From assembly GCA_907163375.1 (NCBI GenBank), contig CAJQUW010008706.1, positions 558,001 to 622,000 on the forward strand: a DNA stretch of 64,000 nt. The letters run 5' to 3'. The DNA is from Prostheceraeus crozeri (taxonomy: Eukaryota > Platyhelminthes > Polycladida > Euryleptidae). Below are positions 48,201-56,094 of this stretch, piece after piece (within the stretch, counting starts at the first letter, position 1; each line of letters starts with the position of its first letter). The translations under genes were made by a program, and so were the position numbers. The notes below the pieces were generated by a model that was not told where the DNA came from, ran no database searches, and was given only the letters and a program-made list of their open reading frames with translations.

Positions 48201-51200
48201 ATTGAAATGAAGTTAACTTGATCTGATGGGCATTACTGCGTTGAATATGGTAGCGTAATGTTGGAAGATCACAATTTACGTCATTTATGTCTGTCTAAAT
48301 CAATGAGCTGTGTTAATGCCGAAGTCACAGCACGCGAACATCATTTCCAGCATCAGAGAGTCAAGGAGTACATAATTCTTTTTCTCTATTTCATCTATCC
48401 TCGACTCACGAAAACTAGTAAGTCATACAAGATCCGCAAAATTTGCATCCTGATTACATCCTTGATTACTTATACTATTGTTCCTTCGTCTTGTTCATCC
48501 GACGCCATCCAATGTGTTTTAGAAGCGCATTCAATATCCTTGTATATTTAATGAAGTAATGAATACAACTTAAGTGTCTCAACGTAAATGGATAGAGAAG
48601 AAAGGATCTTCTTGGTTACTCTCATCCTTCATCTGGTTACACTAGTAAGCTAGGGGTGAGGCAGCCTTCATACACTGAACTCTCACTAAGTTGGGGTAAC
48701 CTTTAACTCTGACCAAGGCTCGAACTAATAACCTCGACTTTTCCTTTTTCTCTTGGTGAAACTAGAATTTGTCCGGCAGTCAGAGCGAGTTTCTGCAGGG
48801 AACAAGGCAGAAAATTAGACTTTCATGAAATGATGTACATCCTATGCCTACCACGAATCTGCGAGTCTGACAGGATCTATGTTTTCTCGTGTCTGTATGT
48901 TTGCTACGTCTAAAGCCACAATTTTTTACACGGATTGTCTTCAGATTAATTCCTATCATGTGTATGTGACTATCATGCTTCTGATCGGCGATGTATGCGA
49001 GAATGTGGTTCAATGTGGATGAAGTGGACCAACGTTGGTGTTTGACGACAGTAGGAGGCTTGACAAATCTGAATGTGTGTAGCTCCATAGATAAATATTC
49101 ATGAACATGACAAGAAATGACCTGAAGACATTCCATGCCAAAAATTATGGCTTGGAACTTTTTCCTCAGTCGGAGAAAACAGAAGATCTCAGTTTTATCG
49201 AAAACAACAATCTGCTTCCGATTGGATTTACATGTGCTTTCTTTGATCGTGTCTGACTAGAAGAGGAATTGAATAGAGCTCGGCATACGCGCAGATTCGT
49301 AGTAGGCATAGGGTGTACATCATTCTGTGAAAGTCTCATTTTCGGCCTCGTTCCCTGCAGAAACTCGTTTTCACTGCCGGACGGAATGAACAATAGCAGT
49401 TTGTTAACGGTTATTTCAGCCGCTCAGTTAGGCACCGAAGTAGGTCAATGTTGCTGGATCTTGAGAAGAATCAAATTACTGAAACATGCAACAGTTGCGG
49501 ATTCTTGCCGCAAAGCGAACTATTGCAAGTTGCTTTATCAAGATGCCTTTATGAACCAAGAGAAATGATAATAACGGCATCAGTGTAATTATTTACAAAG
49601 TACACTGATGCCGTAGCCACTGGAAGCCATTGTCAGCCACTGGAAGACATCATCGCCTAGATGCCGCTGTCATGACAATGCATGTCCACGACGTGCTATT
49701 TCCTTCAATGTCGGTTCTAGTCCTATATTATTACAGAATGACGGATTTTTACGGTTGGTACCCTCTGAGGCGGGCCGGCTCGAATCCTAGAACTCATGCA
49801 CACTGTACCGATGTGCTGCCCACATTTTGATCACATCATTTTGAAGTCTTTGACGCACCAAAATACTAGATAAAATATTTTCATGATGAGCTTCATAATG
49901 CACCATGTTGATAAATGATTCAAACAATTAAACTAACACATACAGGATCTGACCGTTCTATGAGCCAGCTAAATCAAAGTCCACTCAAAAGCACTGAAAT
50001 AGGAAAATGGAACACTGCGCGTGGATATGGTAATCTTCTCTTATGAATATTAATATATATTAAGTAGTCATTGTGCATAAGATCAAATGTACAGATTTTA
50101 ACATCATCTATGTCTAACCCAGCACAGACTGATGAGAGCGGACATAGAACTGAAAGATTGTACAAGAAGGAAAAAGACTTATGCTAAAAGAATCAAAATA
50201 TGGAAACTGAAGAACGAAGAGAAAAGAAAAGAATTCGAAGAAGCACTCACGAGAAATATGGAAGGCCAAGAAGGCGAAGAAAGCGGTTACTCCAACCTTG
50301 TCACGAGCATCACAAAGGCCGGTGAGAAAGTTTGTGGTGTAACGAAAGGCTACAGAGGGAGAGAAAGAGAGACCTGGTGGTGGAATGAGTCAGTGCAACA
50401 GAGTATTAAGGACAAAAAGGCTGCTTACAAAAAGTGGCAGAAATCAGGTTGTGATGGAGATAGAGCAGACTATCGCCACAAGAAGCGGGAAGCGAAGCGC
50501 TGTGTTGCTGTTGCGAAGCGAAAATCCTGGGAGTCGTGGAGCGCGGACCTATCTACACCGGAAGGTAGGAACAAGATGTTTCGAGTAGCAGCTCAAATGA
50601 AGAAGAACAAGAAGGACATCGAGGGAACAGATTACATAAGAGATGAAAGCGGATCACTGCATGTGAAAGTCGACGAGGTGAGAGAAGTGTGGAAGAAACA
50701 TTTTGAGAGAGTTTCGAACGAAGAGAACGAAACTGAGTTGGAAGACACCACACCAGTGGAAGGGCCAATCGAAGATTTCACGTTAGAAGACGTTAGAGCA
50801 GCTATCCGAAGTCTCAAGAACAGAAAGGCCCCTGGTCCGACAAGAGTCTCAGGCGACATGTATAAGCTGGCAGGTGAACCAGCGGTGAAGGTGCTTCACT
50901 CCATCTTCAACGACATCATGAAGACTGGAGTCTGTCCACAAGAATGGAGGAAGAGCCTAACGGTCGCTCTGTACAAAGGAAAGGGCGATCCCCTCCAATG
51001 CACCGAGTACAGAGGCCTACGTCTTCTGGAGCACGGGATGAAGATCTTCGAGAAGATGCTGGATAAGCGTCTGAGGAATATGGTCTGCATCGGGGACACG
51101 CAGTTCGCCTATCGTCCAGGAAAATCCTGCAACGACGCACTCTTCATCGTTAGGAGACTGCAAGAAAAGTTTTTGGAAAAGAAGAAGAGACTCCATCGCA

Positions 51201-54200
51201 TCTTCGTCGACCTGCAGAAGGCCTTCGACCGGGTACCCAGATGTACAGTCGCATGGGCACTTCGCCGTCAAGGTGTTCCGGAGCGACTCATCGATGTCGT
51301 CATGTCACTGTATGTCGGTTCAAAATCACAAGTCAACGTCGCAGGGGGTGTATCTGACGAGTTCGGGATCAACGTTGGACTACATCAAGGATCCGCTCTC
51401 AGCCCACTTCTCTTCATCCTAGTGATGGAGGAGGCAACCAGAGACTGCATGATCGGAGGTGTCTGGGAGCTCTTATACGCCGACGATCTGGTTCTGACTG
51501 GTGAGAGCAAGACGGAAGTCATGGAGAGGTTTGGAAACTGGAAGGAGAGATCGGAAAAGTGTGGTATGAAAGTCAACATCGGGAAGACCAAATACATGGT
51601 GAGCGGAAAGGAACCCAGCGAACCCATTCGCGGAGGCAGGTATCCTTGCGGTGTGTGTGGAAGGGGTGTTGGCGTCAACTCGGTCCTCTGTGGTCAATGC
51701 AACAAGTGGTGCCACAAGCGCTGCAGCGGCTTGAGAAGCATTTGTTACGTGGTCGATTTCCGCTGTCCCACATGCTCTCGCTCCCCAACTGTGCTAAGCA
51801 GCGCTCATGAAGACGATGATGAAAGTGATGACCAAGAAATGGATGAAGTGTACGATTTCTGTTACCTCGGTGACTTCCTCGCATGCAACGGCGGATCAGA
51901 GCGAGCTGTTAAAGCAAGAGTTGCATCTGCGTGGAGGAAGTGGAAAGAGCTTGCCAGTCTTCTACGCAACTGTCATATCCCGCTGAAGTGCAGAGCCACT
52001 GTATACAGCACTTGCGTGAGATCTGTGTTGCTCTACGGTGCGGAGTCCTGGAATCTGACAGAAAGACTGCAACATCAATTACGGGCATGCGACAGGAGAA
52101 TGCTACGCTACATGTGCGGCATATCACTGACTGATAACATCTCCAGCAGTGAAGTGGCATGTCGGTGTGGTATTAGCCCGTTGGAAGAAGTGATCACGGA
52201 GAAAAGACTGAGGTGGTTCGGGCATGTGAAGAGGAGAAACGGAGAAGGAGCCCTTGGTCGTGTACTGGACATCGTGGTGGAAGGAGCGCGTCCTCGAGGA
52301 AGGCCGAAGAAGGGACTTGGCTCGCAAACGTCAAAGATGATCTGACGAGGATTGGTGCGACAGAAGAGGACGCCCAGGATCGAAACCATTGGAGACGGTT
52401 GATCAAACGTCAAACCCTCTAGTATAGGGGAAACGAAGACGCTAAAAGGATAAAGTAAGTAAGTAAGTATGTGATAATTTGTAAAAATTGTGAAGTAACC
52501 TATGTTGGACAAACCTCTAGATGTTTGCGTAAACGTATTTCTGAACACATAGCGAATATCAAGGCATGTCATGATACGTCTGTTGCAAAACATTTCAATT
52601 CACTTTGTAATCTATCTCATTTCTCTTGCTTTGGTGTTGAACATTGTCCGAACCCTGAAAAAAGGTTACTGAAAGAGAACATGTGGATTAAACGGATGTG
52701 TGCTCTTACCCCAAATGGCTTGGATCAAGAAATGAATAGATGTAATAAGTTGCGTTTCATTGTGCAACACAGCAATTGCATTAAGCGCGTCCTGCGCTAT
52801 CGTAGGAAAGAATTGTCTAATGTACAGGTCAATGGTGTTTTTACAAACCAATCCAATTTGCGCACTTTGTTGAGAACAGATGTCTGACTTTACAACTTTG
52901 TGTCACGTTCACTTTTGACTTTCATCTTGTCCAGTGTGGAATTGATAAAGCTATTTTCAATAAGCGAAACCGGTCTTCCACAGAAACTGTCTTTTTACTT
53001 CATTTCGAATAGTCGGCGTGAGGGTCCCTACAGATATTATACATCTATACATATATATTCATATATATTATAAGTAATGTTCATTATATATATAATATTA
53101 TATAATTAATATATAGATATTAAGTAGCGCTATGTTACTTAACAATATCTTTTAAGCATGTTTTTATTAGACATCAGGACAATTATTGGAATGAAATTAC
53201 CAAATGTTTTCATCAGGGGCAAAAAATTTCTAGATACAATAATATACAGTTGATAACACCTTCCATTGTTAAAAGATGCAATACTCGATTCACTAAACTA
53301 ACACGGCCAACGGTCAATTGTCAATGAAACTGAAGCATGTTTTAGCCATTGATACAAACCACGTGCCACTTTCTGATATAGGGCATTCATGAGTTGTTGA
53401 CATTAACTGTTTGTTGCTAACATTCATCATGTTCATCCAATGATATTTTAAGTCCATGATAGAAACTGGTTTCAAGTTCAGTTTACCTACACCCACTATT
53501 GAATAACAAAGTCACATGGCAAAATTCAATTATTTGAAAGAACTGAATCGAATTCTAAGGAACAAAGTCGTGAAACTAAAATGGATTAAGGCAGTATACT
53601 AGACTGGTGGTGTGCGGTTATAACAGCGGTTAACGGTCGCTTGCGGTCAAAGCGGTTTAATGGTTAATGAAGGTTAAGCTTCTGCGATTAGCGATCATCT
53701 CAGGTGTCACTACATTGTGATTCCTTAGTTATCTTGCTTTAAGAATTTTTAAGGAATATCCATTGGAAACATTAGCGCCTGATAGTGATATCTTATCAGA
53801 AGGCCTCAATGGTATAAGGCCAATCCTTATGCCATAACGTACACTTGCTATAATGAAATAGGCAGCCTTCATCGCGATTGAACAGTTCCTTGAATGTCTA
53901 ATACGCATGAGCCTAGTATCATGCCGTAAGTCAATGCGGCATGGGCATTGGGCATATATGATAAGTATTTGCAAATTGCAGCCATGTGTACATCATAAAC
54001 TGCTGTAACCACGACTTCAAGATCAAAATTTGTGACTAATAGTAGTTAGGACACAAAGTAGGTCCGCGCCTATTATGCCATTGCGATGTCAGTGAGCGTT
54101 TTCACAATAAAGAAATGACTTCTGGGAATTGCATCCAAATATGATTGATGACTAGCAAATAATTTATGAAATGAGCTACTGCGAGCGTATGCGTTCAAAT

Positions 54201-55644
54201 GGGTAACAGAAGGATAGATTTCTGCGGTGAATGGTCAGCTGCGGTTACGGAGTTTTCTGTACGGTCGGTTGCGGTTAGAAATTGATCCAACCCGACCTCA
54301 GTGTTGTACACATTTGAATTTGCTATTGATATCTGACCGCTTTCTGTGGAGTGAATCTTCTAATTTCGAAGTGATACTTTGATATCCATTTTCGGTTCTC
54401 ATTATGTAATCGCAGTCATTATGTAAAATACAAATCTTTACGCTATGAACGTGGAACCATACTGTCCTTAAAGTTCACACCCTCAAAATAAGTGTTGTTT
54501 TCAAAACATTTATGACAACTATCAAACATATAGACGTGATAAGATTTTTTGTGGTTTTTTCCGAGATGACAGTCTGTTAGTGTTGTTGTCTACATTCATT
54601 ATCGTCCAGCATCTAGAGTTATCTTTCCATGTCTGCCGGCTACTATGAAATGGAGAATTGTTGATGTTGTTAATGATATCAACACGTTGTATCCTTTAGT
54701 CATGAAGCTATTTCGATAAAGATCATCTAATTAGAACAATTTTGTGCGCTGTGATTTAAATGCATGATTTTTGTGATTATCGACAGTTTCATTTTCTTAC
54801 AGCAATACTATACAGGTTGCCCTCGCGCATCGCACTATGCTAATTTCCCGATTTTAAAGAGAAATTTGATCTTAAATTCTCGAGTTTTCTAATTAGATTA
54901 TTTCAACTCAGTTTTAAACCCCTCAAAAGTTTTTGCACACCATCCATAAGTGATCAATTTAGCCCAATTTTTCCGCTTTCATTTAACTAAATCCTCTATT
55001 TACCCGGTAGTAATTACCATATACTCACTTTCCTATTTCAGTTAAGTCAGTTTAGTCATAAAACTCCGTCTTTCTGGAACAAGCTTCGATGTTATTGACT
55101 ATGGCATTTAATGATAAGCAGTCGTACAGAAAAAAACAATGTCATATGTCTATTTTATCTAGCAGAAAGGCAGCAGCAAGTCGTTAACAACATCTGTTCG
55201 GTTTATTTGAGAGACGGACAGGAACGTCAAACTGACATCAACATGAAAAATAAGAATTAGAATTGAATTAAAATGACTCACCTGCTCTGTATCTGAATGA
55301 AAGACAACGAATGCGGTGACGATAGTACAGGTGAGATCATTAACACCAGGTAACAAAGGGAATGGAATAAGAAAACGATCGGATAGAAGACTGACTAGCC
55401 AGGACATAAGATGCGGTGGATTATCATCAGCAGAGTCTTCTGGGAAGTGGCCTGGCCAGACAAGTCGATTCCTGTCCAGAAGCCGCGCAGGAGCAGTGTG
55501 AGTGTCCAAATCTGATACCAGTTCGGGAAACTCGCTCCGGTAAATGTCAGCGAAATGAGGTAGTCCTAGATCCCGAGACAGAATAAAGAGAAGACCGGCG
55601 AGACAATCCAACTGACGCCACTCTTCTTCGATCAATTTCTCGTC
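23893..55644 (-). CDS. ANAPC1: Anaphase-promoting complex subunit 1, seven internal exons
   Basis: ANAPC1 is the large scaffold of the APC/C, the ubiquitin ligase that drives mitotic exit. Exons at 55644-55282, 47383-47080, 47020-46687, 27940-27851, 27794-27686, 25558-25091 and 24259-23893 join in frame through GT-AG introns, giving about 678 codons. The product matches the middle to C-terminal third of animal ANAPC1. It contains the helical middle domain, the DLRVREAYRLLQSS and TVALPVGR stretch, FHNGVAS, and the PC-repeat toroid with GHLNKLAHYD, YQGSAHRHMAEVLL and the following GPGP segment. No stop or shift interrupts it. Start, early exons and last exons are missing from view. A Gly/Ser-rich insertion of about 50 residues lies in exon 25558-25091. 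Confidence 0.93.
24260..25090 (-). other. ANAPC1: ANAPC1 intron, 831 bp
   Basis: The intron is bounded by GTCAGT and TTTTACAG. Apart from AT-rich sequence I see no repeat or gene in it. Confidence 0.8.
25091..25558 (-). CDS. ANAPC1: ANAPC1 exon with Gly/Ser-rich loop
   Basis: The exon is 468 bp and phase 0 on both sides (TTTCAG|ATC ... CAG|GTCAGT). It encodes IDASWILYTS, GFLLGLGLNGHLNKLAHYD, a KYHEMVTMALLLG repeat and HYGPLLPPS. It then has about 50 residues that are almost all G, S, A, T and Q before resuming with ELEMHRYVQ. Vertebrate ANAPC1 has only a few residues at that point, so the loop is a lineage-specific expansion, probably disordered and facing solvent. Confidence 0.93.
25559..27685 (-). 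other. ANAPC1: ANAPC1 intron, 2.1 kb
   Basis: Ends are GTGAGT and TTTCAG. The 71-codon minus frame at 27362-27577 lies wholly inside and is skipped by the clean exon join, so it is not an ANAPC1 exon. Near 26830-26970 two related 30-bp words (CAGTCCTC...GGACTAC) are repeated. No element ends were recognised. Confidence 0.75.
27686..27794 (-). CDS. ANAPC1: ANAPC1 exon (entry to PC domain)
   Basis: The 109-bp exon encodes NINVDLKKAETP, then TFKYWPEFHNGVASALVYSP, matching the conserved W-x-x-F-H-N-G-V-A-x-G-L segment of the family. It is entered in phase 2 (AG|G makes Arg) and left in phase 0 at CCT|GTGAGT. Confidence 0.92.
27795..27850 (-). other. ANAPC1: ANAPC1 mini-intron, 56 bp
   Basis: The intron runs from GTAACC to CATTCAG and restores the frame across an arginine codon. 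It is near the lower size limit of animal spliceosomal introns. Confidence 0.88.
27851..27940 (-). CDS. ANAPC1: ANAPC1 exon, 90 bp
   Basis: This small exon encodes GLLTLHLHAGELPNRQ, IIAPICLQGKVGPR. It joins the preceding ...VALPVGR exon in phase 2 and the following NINVDL exon in phase 2. It corresponds to the family segment G-M-x-T-L ... P-I-P-x-L-x-L-x-G-R. Its isolation, 18.7 kb from the previous exon, would make it easy for gene finders to miss. Confidence 0.88.
28090..28680 (+). pseudogene. CR1/Rex1-like reverse transcriptase remnant
   Basis: Scraps in shifting frames spell VTSGVPQG, AIGPLFFSI and, further on, VKLLGVKLSQD followed by GSIIRKASKHLF. These are the late RT motifs (PQGS..GPLLF; KLLG..L..DL...H...I.KKA.KRL) of the CR1/Rex1/Jockey group, in correct order and spacing. 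The FADD-like box between them is not legible and several stops intervene. It is an ancient 5'-truncated insertion on the strand opposite to ANAPC1. Confidence 0.65.
30198..30275 (+). repeat. tRNA-like head of a SINE
   Basis: A perfect A box TAGCTGAGTTGG at 30205-30216 is followed by a B-box-like GGTTCCATCTCC at 30256-30267, about 40 bp downstream, as in tRNA genes. No proper cloverleaf with anticodon arm is evident, so a SINE head is likelier than a tRNA gene. Confidence 0.55.
30340..30990 (+). pseudogene. Non-LTR retroelement 3' end (RNase H/zinc tail)
   Basis: The region is GC-richer than its surroundings and encodes scraps such as MASDIKSAL, GGINRVVEAQWSREERV and RLRTVHSLELGWCRKRIGL. A C-x-C-G-E-V-E-E-G-V-K-H near the end resembles the RLRTGH...C..CG..EE...H tail of non-LTR retroelements. 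It ends in an A-rich ACAACAACAACAAAAACAAC run near 30985-31005, the expected 3' tail. The RT part is missing. Confidence 0.6.
32659..32856 (-). CDS. Possible small secreted peptide, 65 residues
   Basis: An ATG-started frame encodes a convincing signal peptide (MKYLTGILLVVVIIFM, cleavage likely after SSEA near residue 24). A short acidic mature part of about 40 residues follows, with one early dibasic KR and no cysteine. It lies within the ANAPC1 intron on the same strand. I do not recognise the family. A second signal-peptide frame with the same MKY start lies 360 bp upstream (33212-33313), which hints at a small cluster or duplicated exons. Chance occurrence cannot be ruled out. Confidence 0.35.
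   Translation of the reverse strand: MKYLTGILLVVVIIFMNEHMSSEAGIVKRNINIERVDSLVQNINTVDETVADLPLVGGLSDSNDK
33212..33313 (-). CDS. Possible secreted peptide or signal-peptide exon, 33 residues
   Basis: The frame reads MKYYSATFLIIAIILLQSNA and then about 13 polar residues before TAA. The first 20 residues form a good signal peptide. Its resemblance in layout to the frame at 32659-32856 is the main argument. It may be a first exon, or a decayed paralogue. Confidence 0.22.
   Translation of the reverse strand: MKYYSATFLIIAIILLQSNAEQILGNVKLEQEN
35404..36085. repeat. Long inverted repeat, left arm
   Basis: The arm includes GACGTCATCAAGTGACCTCG-type words that recur at least four times in the element. 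It also has the block TAATGGGACCCCTCTCATTC, matched inverted near 37510. It is continuous here, while its partner is split, so it shows the empty-site sequence for the retroelement insertion (GATGAAACTAAGC). Confidence 0.88.
36180..36870 (+). pseudogene. Possible decayed transposase of the hAT-like element
   Basis: Scraps in several frames include MSREMKDRVIGLSSDK and a short stretch ending SARWMTKVIYLCYVKA. An A-R-W-M-x-K-x-I-Y-x-x-K pattern is familiar from uncharacterised transposon proteins of invertebrates. Many stops separate the scraps. Position between the two inverted arms is where a transposase should be. Confidence 0.35.
37281..37404. repeat. Extra partial copy of the inner arm
   Basis: 37281-37404 repeats, in the same direction, about 37557-37690 (GAATAAAACAT...GGTAATAC), so the right arm carries a local tandem duplication. 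A TAGGGTGGTTAAAAAAA word at 37067 suggests a further worn terminus inside the element. Confidence 0.75.
37706..40965 (-). mobile_element. R2-like (RLE-type) non-LTR retroelement inserted in the right arm
   Basis: The insertion is bounded by a short duplication GATGAAACT, seen at 40970-40978 on one side and ~37700-37709 on the other. The left arm shows the unoccupied version once (near 35797-35806). The inserted piece carries an RT gene on the minus strand and ends in an A/T-rich 3' region. This fits target-primed insertion. The 5' end is probably truncated, since the reading frame runs straight out of the duplication. Confidence 0.7.
38097..40978 (-). pseudogene. Reverse transcriptase with CCHC and restriction-like endonuclease motifs
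   Basis: Reading minus: an N-terminal part (40978-40154) ending at a stop; RT (40093-39062) with ACGPSGLRVQHL, RPIAVGEVYCRL, LLKVDMANAFNSV, GVQQGDPLGPFLFAL and WYLDDG (the Y-x-D-D box). A thumb region is shifted between frames near 39330 and 39060. A C-terminal part (38786-38097) has C-x2-C ... G-x-H-x4-C, RHNTVRDQL and RPADILLPDW ... GAIDLTV. The order RT, CCHC, PD...D endonuclease is that of R2/NeSL-type elements. At least three breaks are present, so it is inactive. Confidence 0.82.
40966..41368. repeat. Long inverted repeat, right arm, outer part
   Basis: This is the reverse complement of 35404-35806 with few differences. It ends at CACCCTA before the CTGTATAT duplication. The inner part of this arm is at 37405-37705, displaced by the retroelement. 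Confidence 0.88.
42268..42402. mobile_element. Possible tiny hAT element, 135 bp
   Basis: The left end is CAGGGATGAAAAT; the right end, read inward, is CATGGATGAGAATTTTCC. Flanks TAATAACC and TAATAACA match at 7 of 8 positions, allowing one base of slippage. It has no coding content. Confidence 0.5.
42405..42720. repeat. Dispersed repeat, copy 1
   Basis: This copy aligns with about 49100-49382 over roughly 280 bp, including GGATTTACATGTG, GGTGTACATCATTCT and GTCTCATTTTCGG. No terminal repeat was found at this copy. It is probably a DNA-transposon remnant. Confidence 0.75.
42721..45128. other. No recognised gene (inside ANAPC1 intron)
   Basis: A G-rich patch at 43584-43640 is the only compositional outlier. 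The frame 43569-43940 lacks recognisable content. No terminal repeats were seen. Confidence 0.45.
45129..45390. repeat. Fold-back element, ~105-bp arms
   Basis: 45129-45236 and 45286-45390 are inverted copies sharing TCTTTCGTTGAATTAAAATT and GTTAAAGCGAAAAGCATAT. The central ~50 bp carries CATGAAG ... CCCGAAACGTCGGG, similar to a hammerhead-ribozyme core and to sequences found at the ends of Penelope-like elements. Confidence 0.85.
45419..46320. repeat. Satellite block with a 139-bp higher-order unit
   Basis: Words GAGTAACCCTGGCATGGAGA and CAATTCATCTATTAAGTAAC recur. The former starts at about 45889, 46028 and 46167, a spacing of 139 bp. Each long unit contains two diverged ~70-bp subunits, both with a GTAACCCCGGxxxGGAAxxG core. 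The left part of the block (45419-45890) is more diverged. No coding content. Confidence 0.88.
46687..47020 (-). CDS. ANAPC1: ANAPC1 exon (middle domain to PC linker)
   Basis: The 334-bp exon is entered in phase 1 (G|GA) and left in phase 2 (AG|A). It encodes IRPNVVRPLRDPP and a Gly/Ser stretch, then HPLLAALECDPVIQALFPADLRV. It continues with REAYRLLQSSTRVRL and LLAVSVRTVALPVGR, matching the conserved W-x-x-D-L-R-V-x-x-x-x-R-L-L-Q-S segment. The acidic linker seen in vertebrates is replaced here by a short Gly/Ser region. Confidence 0.92.
47021..47079 (-). other. ANAPC1: ANAPC1 mini-intron, 59 bp
   Basis: GTGAGA to CGCTTCAG. Removing it joins ...LARQAAG to IRPNVV in frame. Several long unspliced frames that read through this region are artefacts. 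Confidence 0.88.
47080..47383 (-). CDS. ANAPC1: ANAPC1 exon (middle domain)
   Basis: The 304-bp exon follows CTCTTTCCAG and is left in phase 1 at GCAG|GTGAGA. It encodes a serine-rich loop, then PLERMLAFLTHAGVDAAQL, RLPGGLSLAFREALRLC and FRLVGREDLARQ. These match the vertebrate helices with E-R-x-x-x-x-x-T-x-x-G and L-P-x-G-x-x-L-P-x-R-x-A, and the terminal L-x-G-R-x-D-L. Confidence 0.92.
48772..49382. mobile_element. Dispersed repeat copy 2, with ~95-bp inverted ends
   Basis: 48774-48870 and 49285-49381 are inverted copies (GTCCGGCAGT..., GAGTTTCTGCAGGGAAC, CCTATGCCTAC). The right half also aligns with 42405-42720 in direct orientation. No clear target duplication was found. Opposing frames of 118, 75 and 99 codons across it are by-products of the inverted repeats. 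Confidence 0.75.
50120..52470 (+). mobile_element. RTE-type non-LTR retroelement, 5'-truncated
   Basis: The coding frame can be followed upstream of its first ATG to QHRLMRADI, the usual end of the apurinic-type endonuclease. It is then cut by a stop, so nearly all of the endonuclease is gone. The element ends after the gene with a simple (AAGT)n tail at 52456-52470, as is typical for RTE. It lies in the ANAPC1 intron, antisense to the gene. Confidence 0.85.
50132..52422 (+). pseudogene. RTE reverse transcriptase with inserted PHD-like finger
   Basis: RT motifs in order are LKNRKAPGPTRV, YKGKGDPLQCTEYRGL, FAYRPGKSCNDAL, FVDLQKAFDRVP, GLHQGSALSPLLFILVM and LLYADDLVL (YADD near residue 449). 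A cysteine-rich segment at about residues 503-550 (CGVC, CGQCNKWCHKRC, CPTC) has the C4HC3 layout of a PHD finger. The thumb follows, with YGAESW and LRWFGHVKRR. The frame ends early at 52345 because of a one-base change near 52315. The original end, WLANVKDD ... HWRRLIKRQTL, is in the next frame to 52422. Apart from that and the missing endonuclease it is well preserved. Confidence 0.9.
52471..52990 (+). pseudogene. Penelope-like 3' fragment with GIY-YIG domain
   Basis: The frame starts IICKNCEVTYVGQTSRCLRK and runs through RISEHIANI and SVAKHFN, the GIY-YIG nuclease signature of Penelope-like elements. It then has ENMWIKRM and stops at 52885-52887. Its untranslated tail includes AAGCGAAACCGGTC. 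It directly abuts the RTE tail, so one element inserted next to or into the other. The RT part is absent. It differs from the Penelope copy at 10.6-12.7 kb. Confidence 0.75.
53030..53130. repeat. AT-rich low-complexity stretch
   Basis: The sequence is almost only TATA, ATAT and TATT words. Confidence 0.9.
53594..54300. repeat. GCGGTTA-rich ends, possible non-autonomous element
   Basis: TGCGGTTA, GCGGTTAACGGTC and related words cluster at 53612-53665 and again at 54222-54275, both in direct orientation. Between them is unremarkable sequence. Such clustered subterminal words suggest a DNA transposon, but I found no convincing inverted ends or duplication. Confidence 0.35.
55282..55644 (-). CDS. 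ANAPC1: ANAPC1 exon (middle domain, most upstream seen)
   Basis: The 363-bp exon has phase 0 on both sides (GTTTTCAG|GAC ... GAGCAG|GTGAGT). It encodes LDCLAGLLFILSRDLGLPHFADIY, then FPELVSD, HLMSWLVSLLSD and FPLLPGVNDLTCTIVTAFVV. Vertebrate ANAPC1 has the same succession at its middle: L-V-x-L-A-x-D-L-x-L-x-x-Y-x-x-x-Y, W-V-S-x-x-L and P-Y-P-Y-L-P-G-I. The residue after LP is Gly as in the family. No upstream exon was recognised to the right. Confidence 0.9.
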
Positions 55645-56094
55645 CTGAAAACCAGATTGCAGATTAACACTTCAACTATAAGCGTGGGGACAGAATTCTA
55701 CACAATCTAAAATTCTGTAAAAAGACAAATTATATCAGTTTGCTCCAGGATGGACATTAAGAACATGCATATGTACGTATGCATGCATATGTGCGAAAAG
55801 TATATGATTACATGATTACTTTTCAACTGAAAATGTGCAAAAATGAATTTTAATGAAAATAACAAGTTCTTAAAGTTGATAAAACGCTTCTTTCACATGC
55901 ATGTTTACCAATACCGGTACAGTTGGTATATGTACCATCGCACATGAGTGGATAACTAAATATTTATACTATACCGATATTTTTTTTCTTTGGCTCTTGT
56001 GATGAGACAAATTTGTACGGTTCCATTCCGTTGACATGCTAATGTATTTTCTATTGTATCTGATTTTTTTATTGGACACAAATCATCTACCTCA
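55645..56094. other. ANAPC1: No gene; presumed ANAPC1 intron
   Basis: AT-rich sequence with repeats of CATGCATATG near 55765-55790. No splice-flanked ANAPC1 sequence was found. Confidence 0.4.

Larger units (their letters stand above)
47384..55281 (-). other. ANAPC1: ANAPC1 intron, 7.9 kb, with insertions
   Basis: GTGAGT to TTTCCAG. It contains a dispersed repeat with inverted ends (48.77-49.38 kb), an RTE retroelement (50.1-52.5 kb), a Penelope 3' fragment (52.5-53.0 kb), AT-rich sequence (53.03-53.13 kb) and a GCGGTTA-rich element (53.6-54.3 kb). Stretches 47.4-48.7 and 54.3-55.2 kb show nothing recognisable. Confidence 0.8.

Noticed and set aside
48780..49568. 118-, 75- and 99-codon frames on both strands
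   Set aside because: They mirror one another across the inverted ends of the dispersed repeat and have no family resemblance.
49740..49800. tRNA gene suggested by a B-box-like GGCTCGAATCC at 49777-49787
   Set aside because: No matching A box at proper distance and no cloverleaf; at best a SINE fragment.
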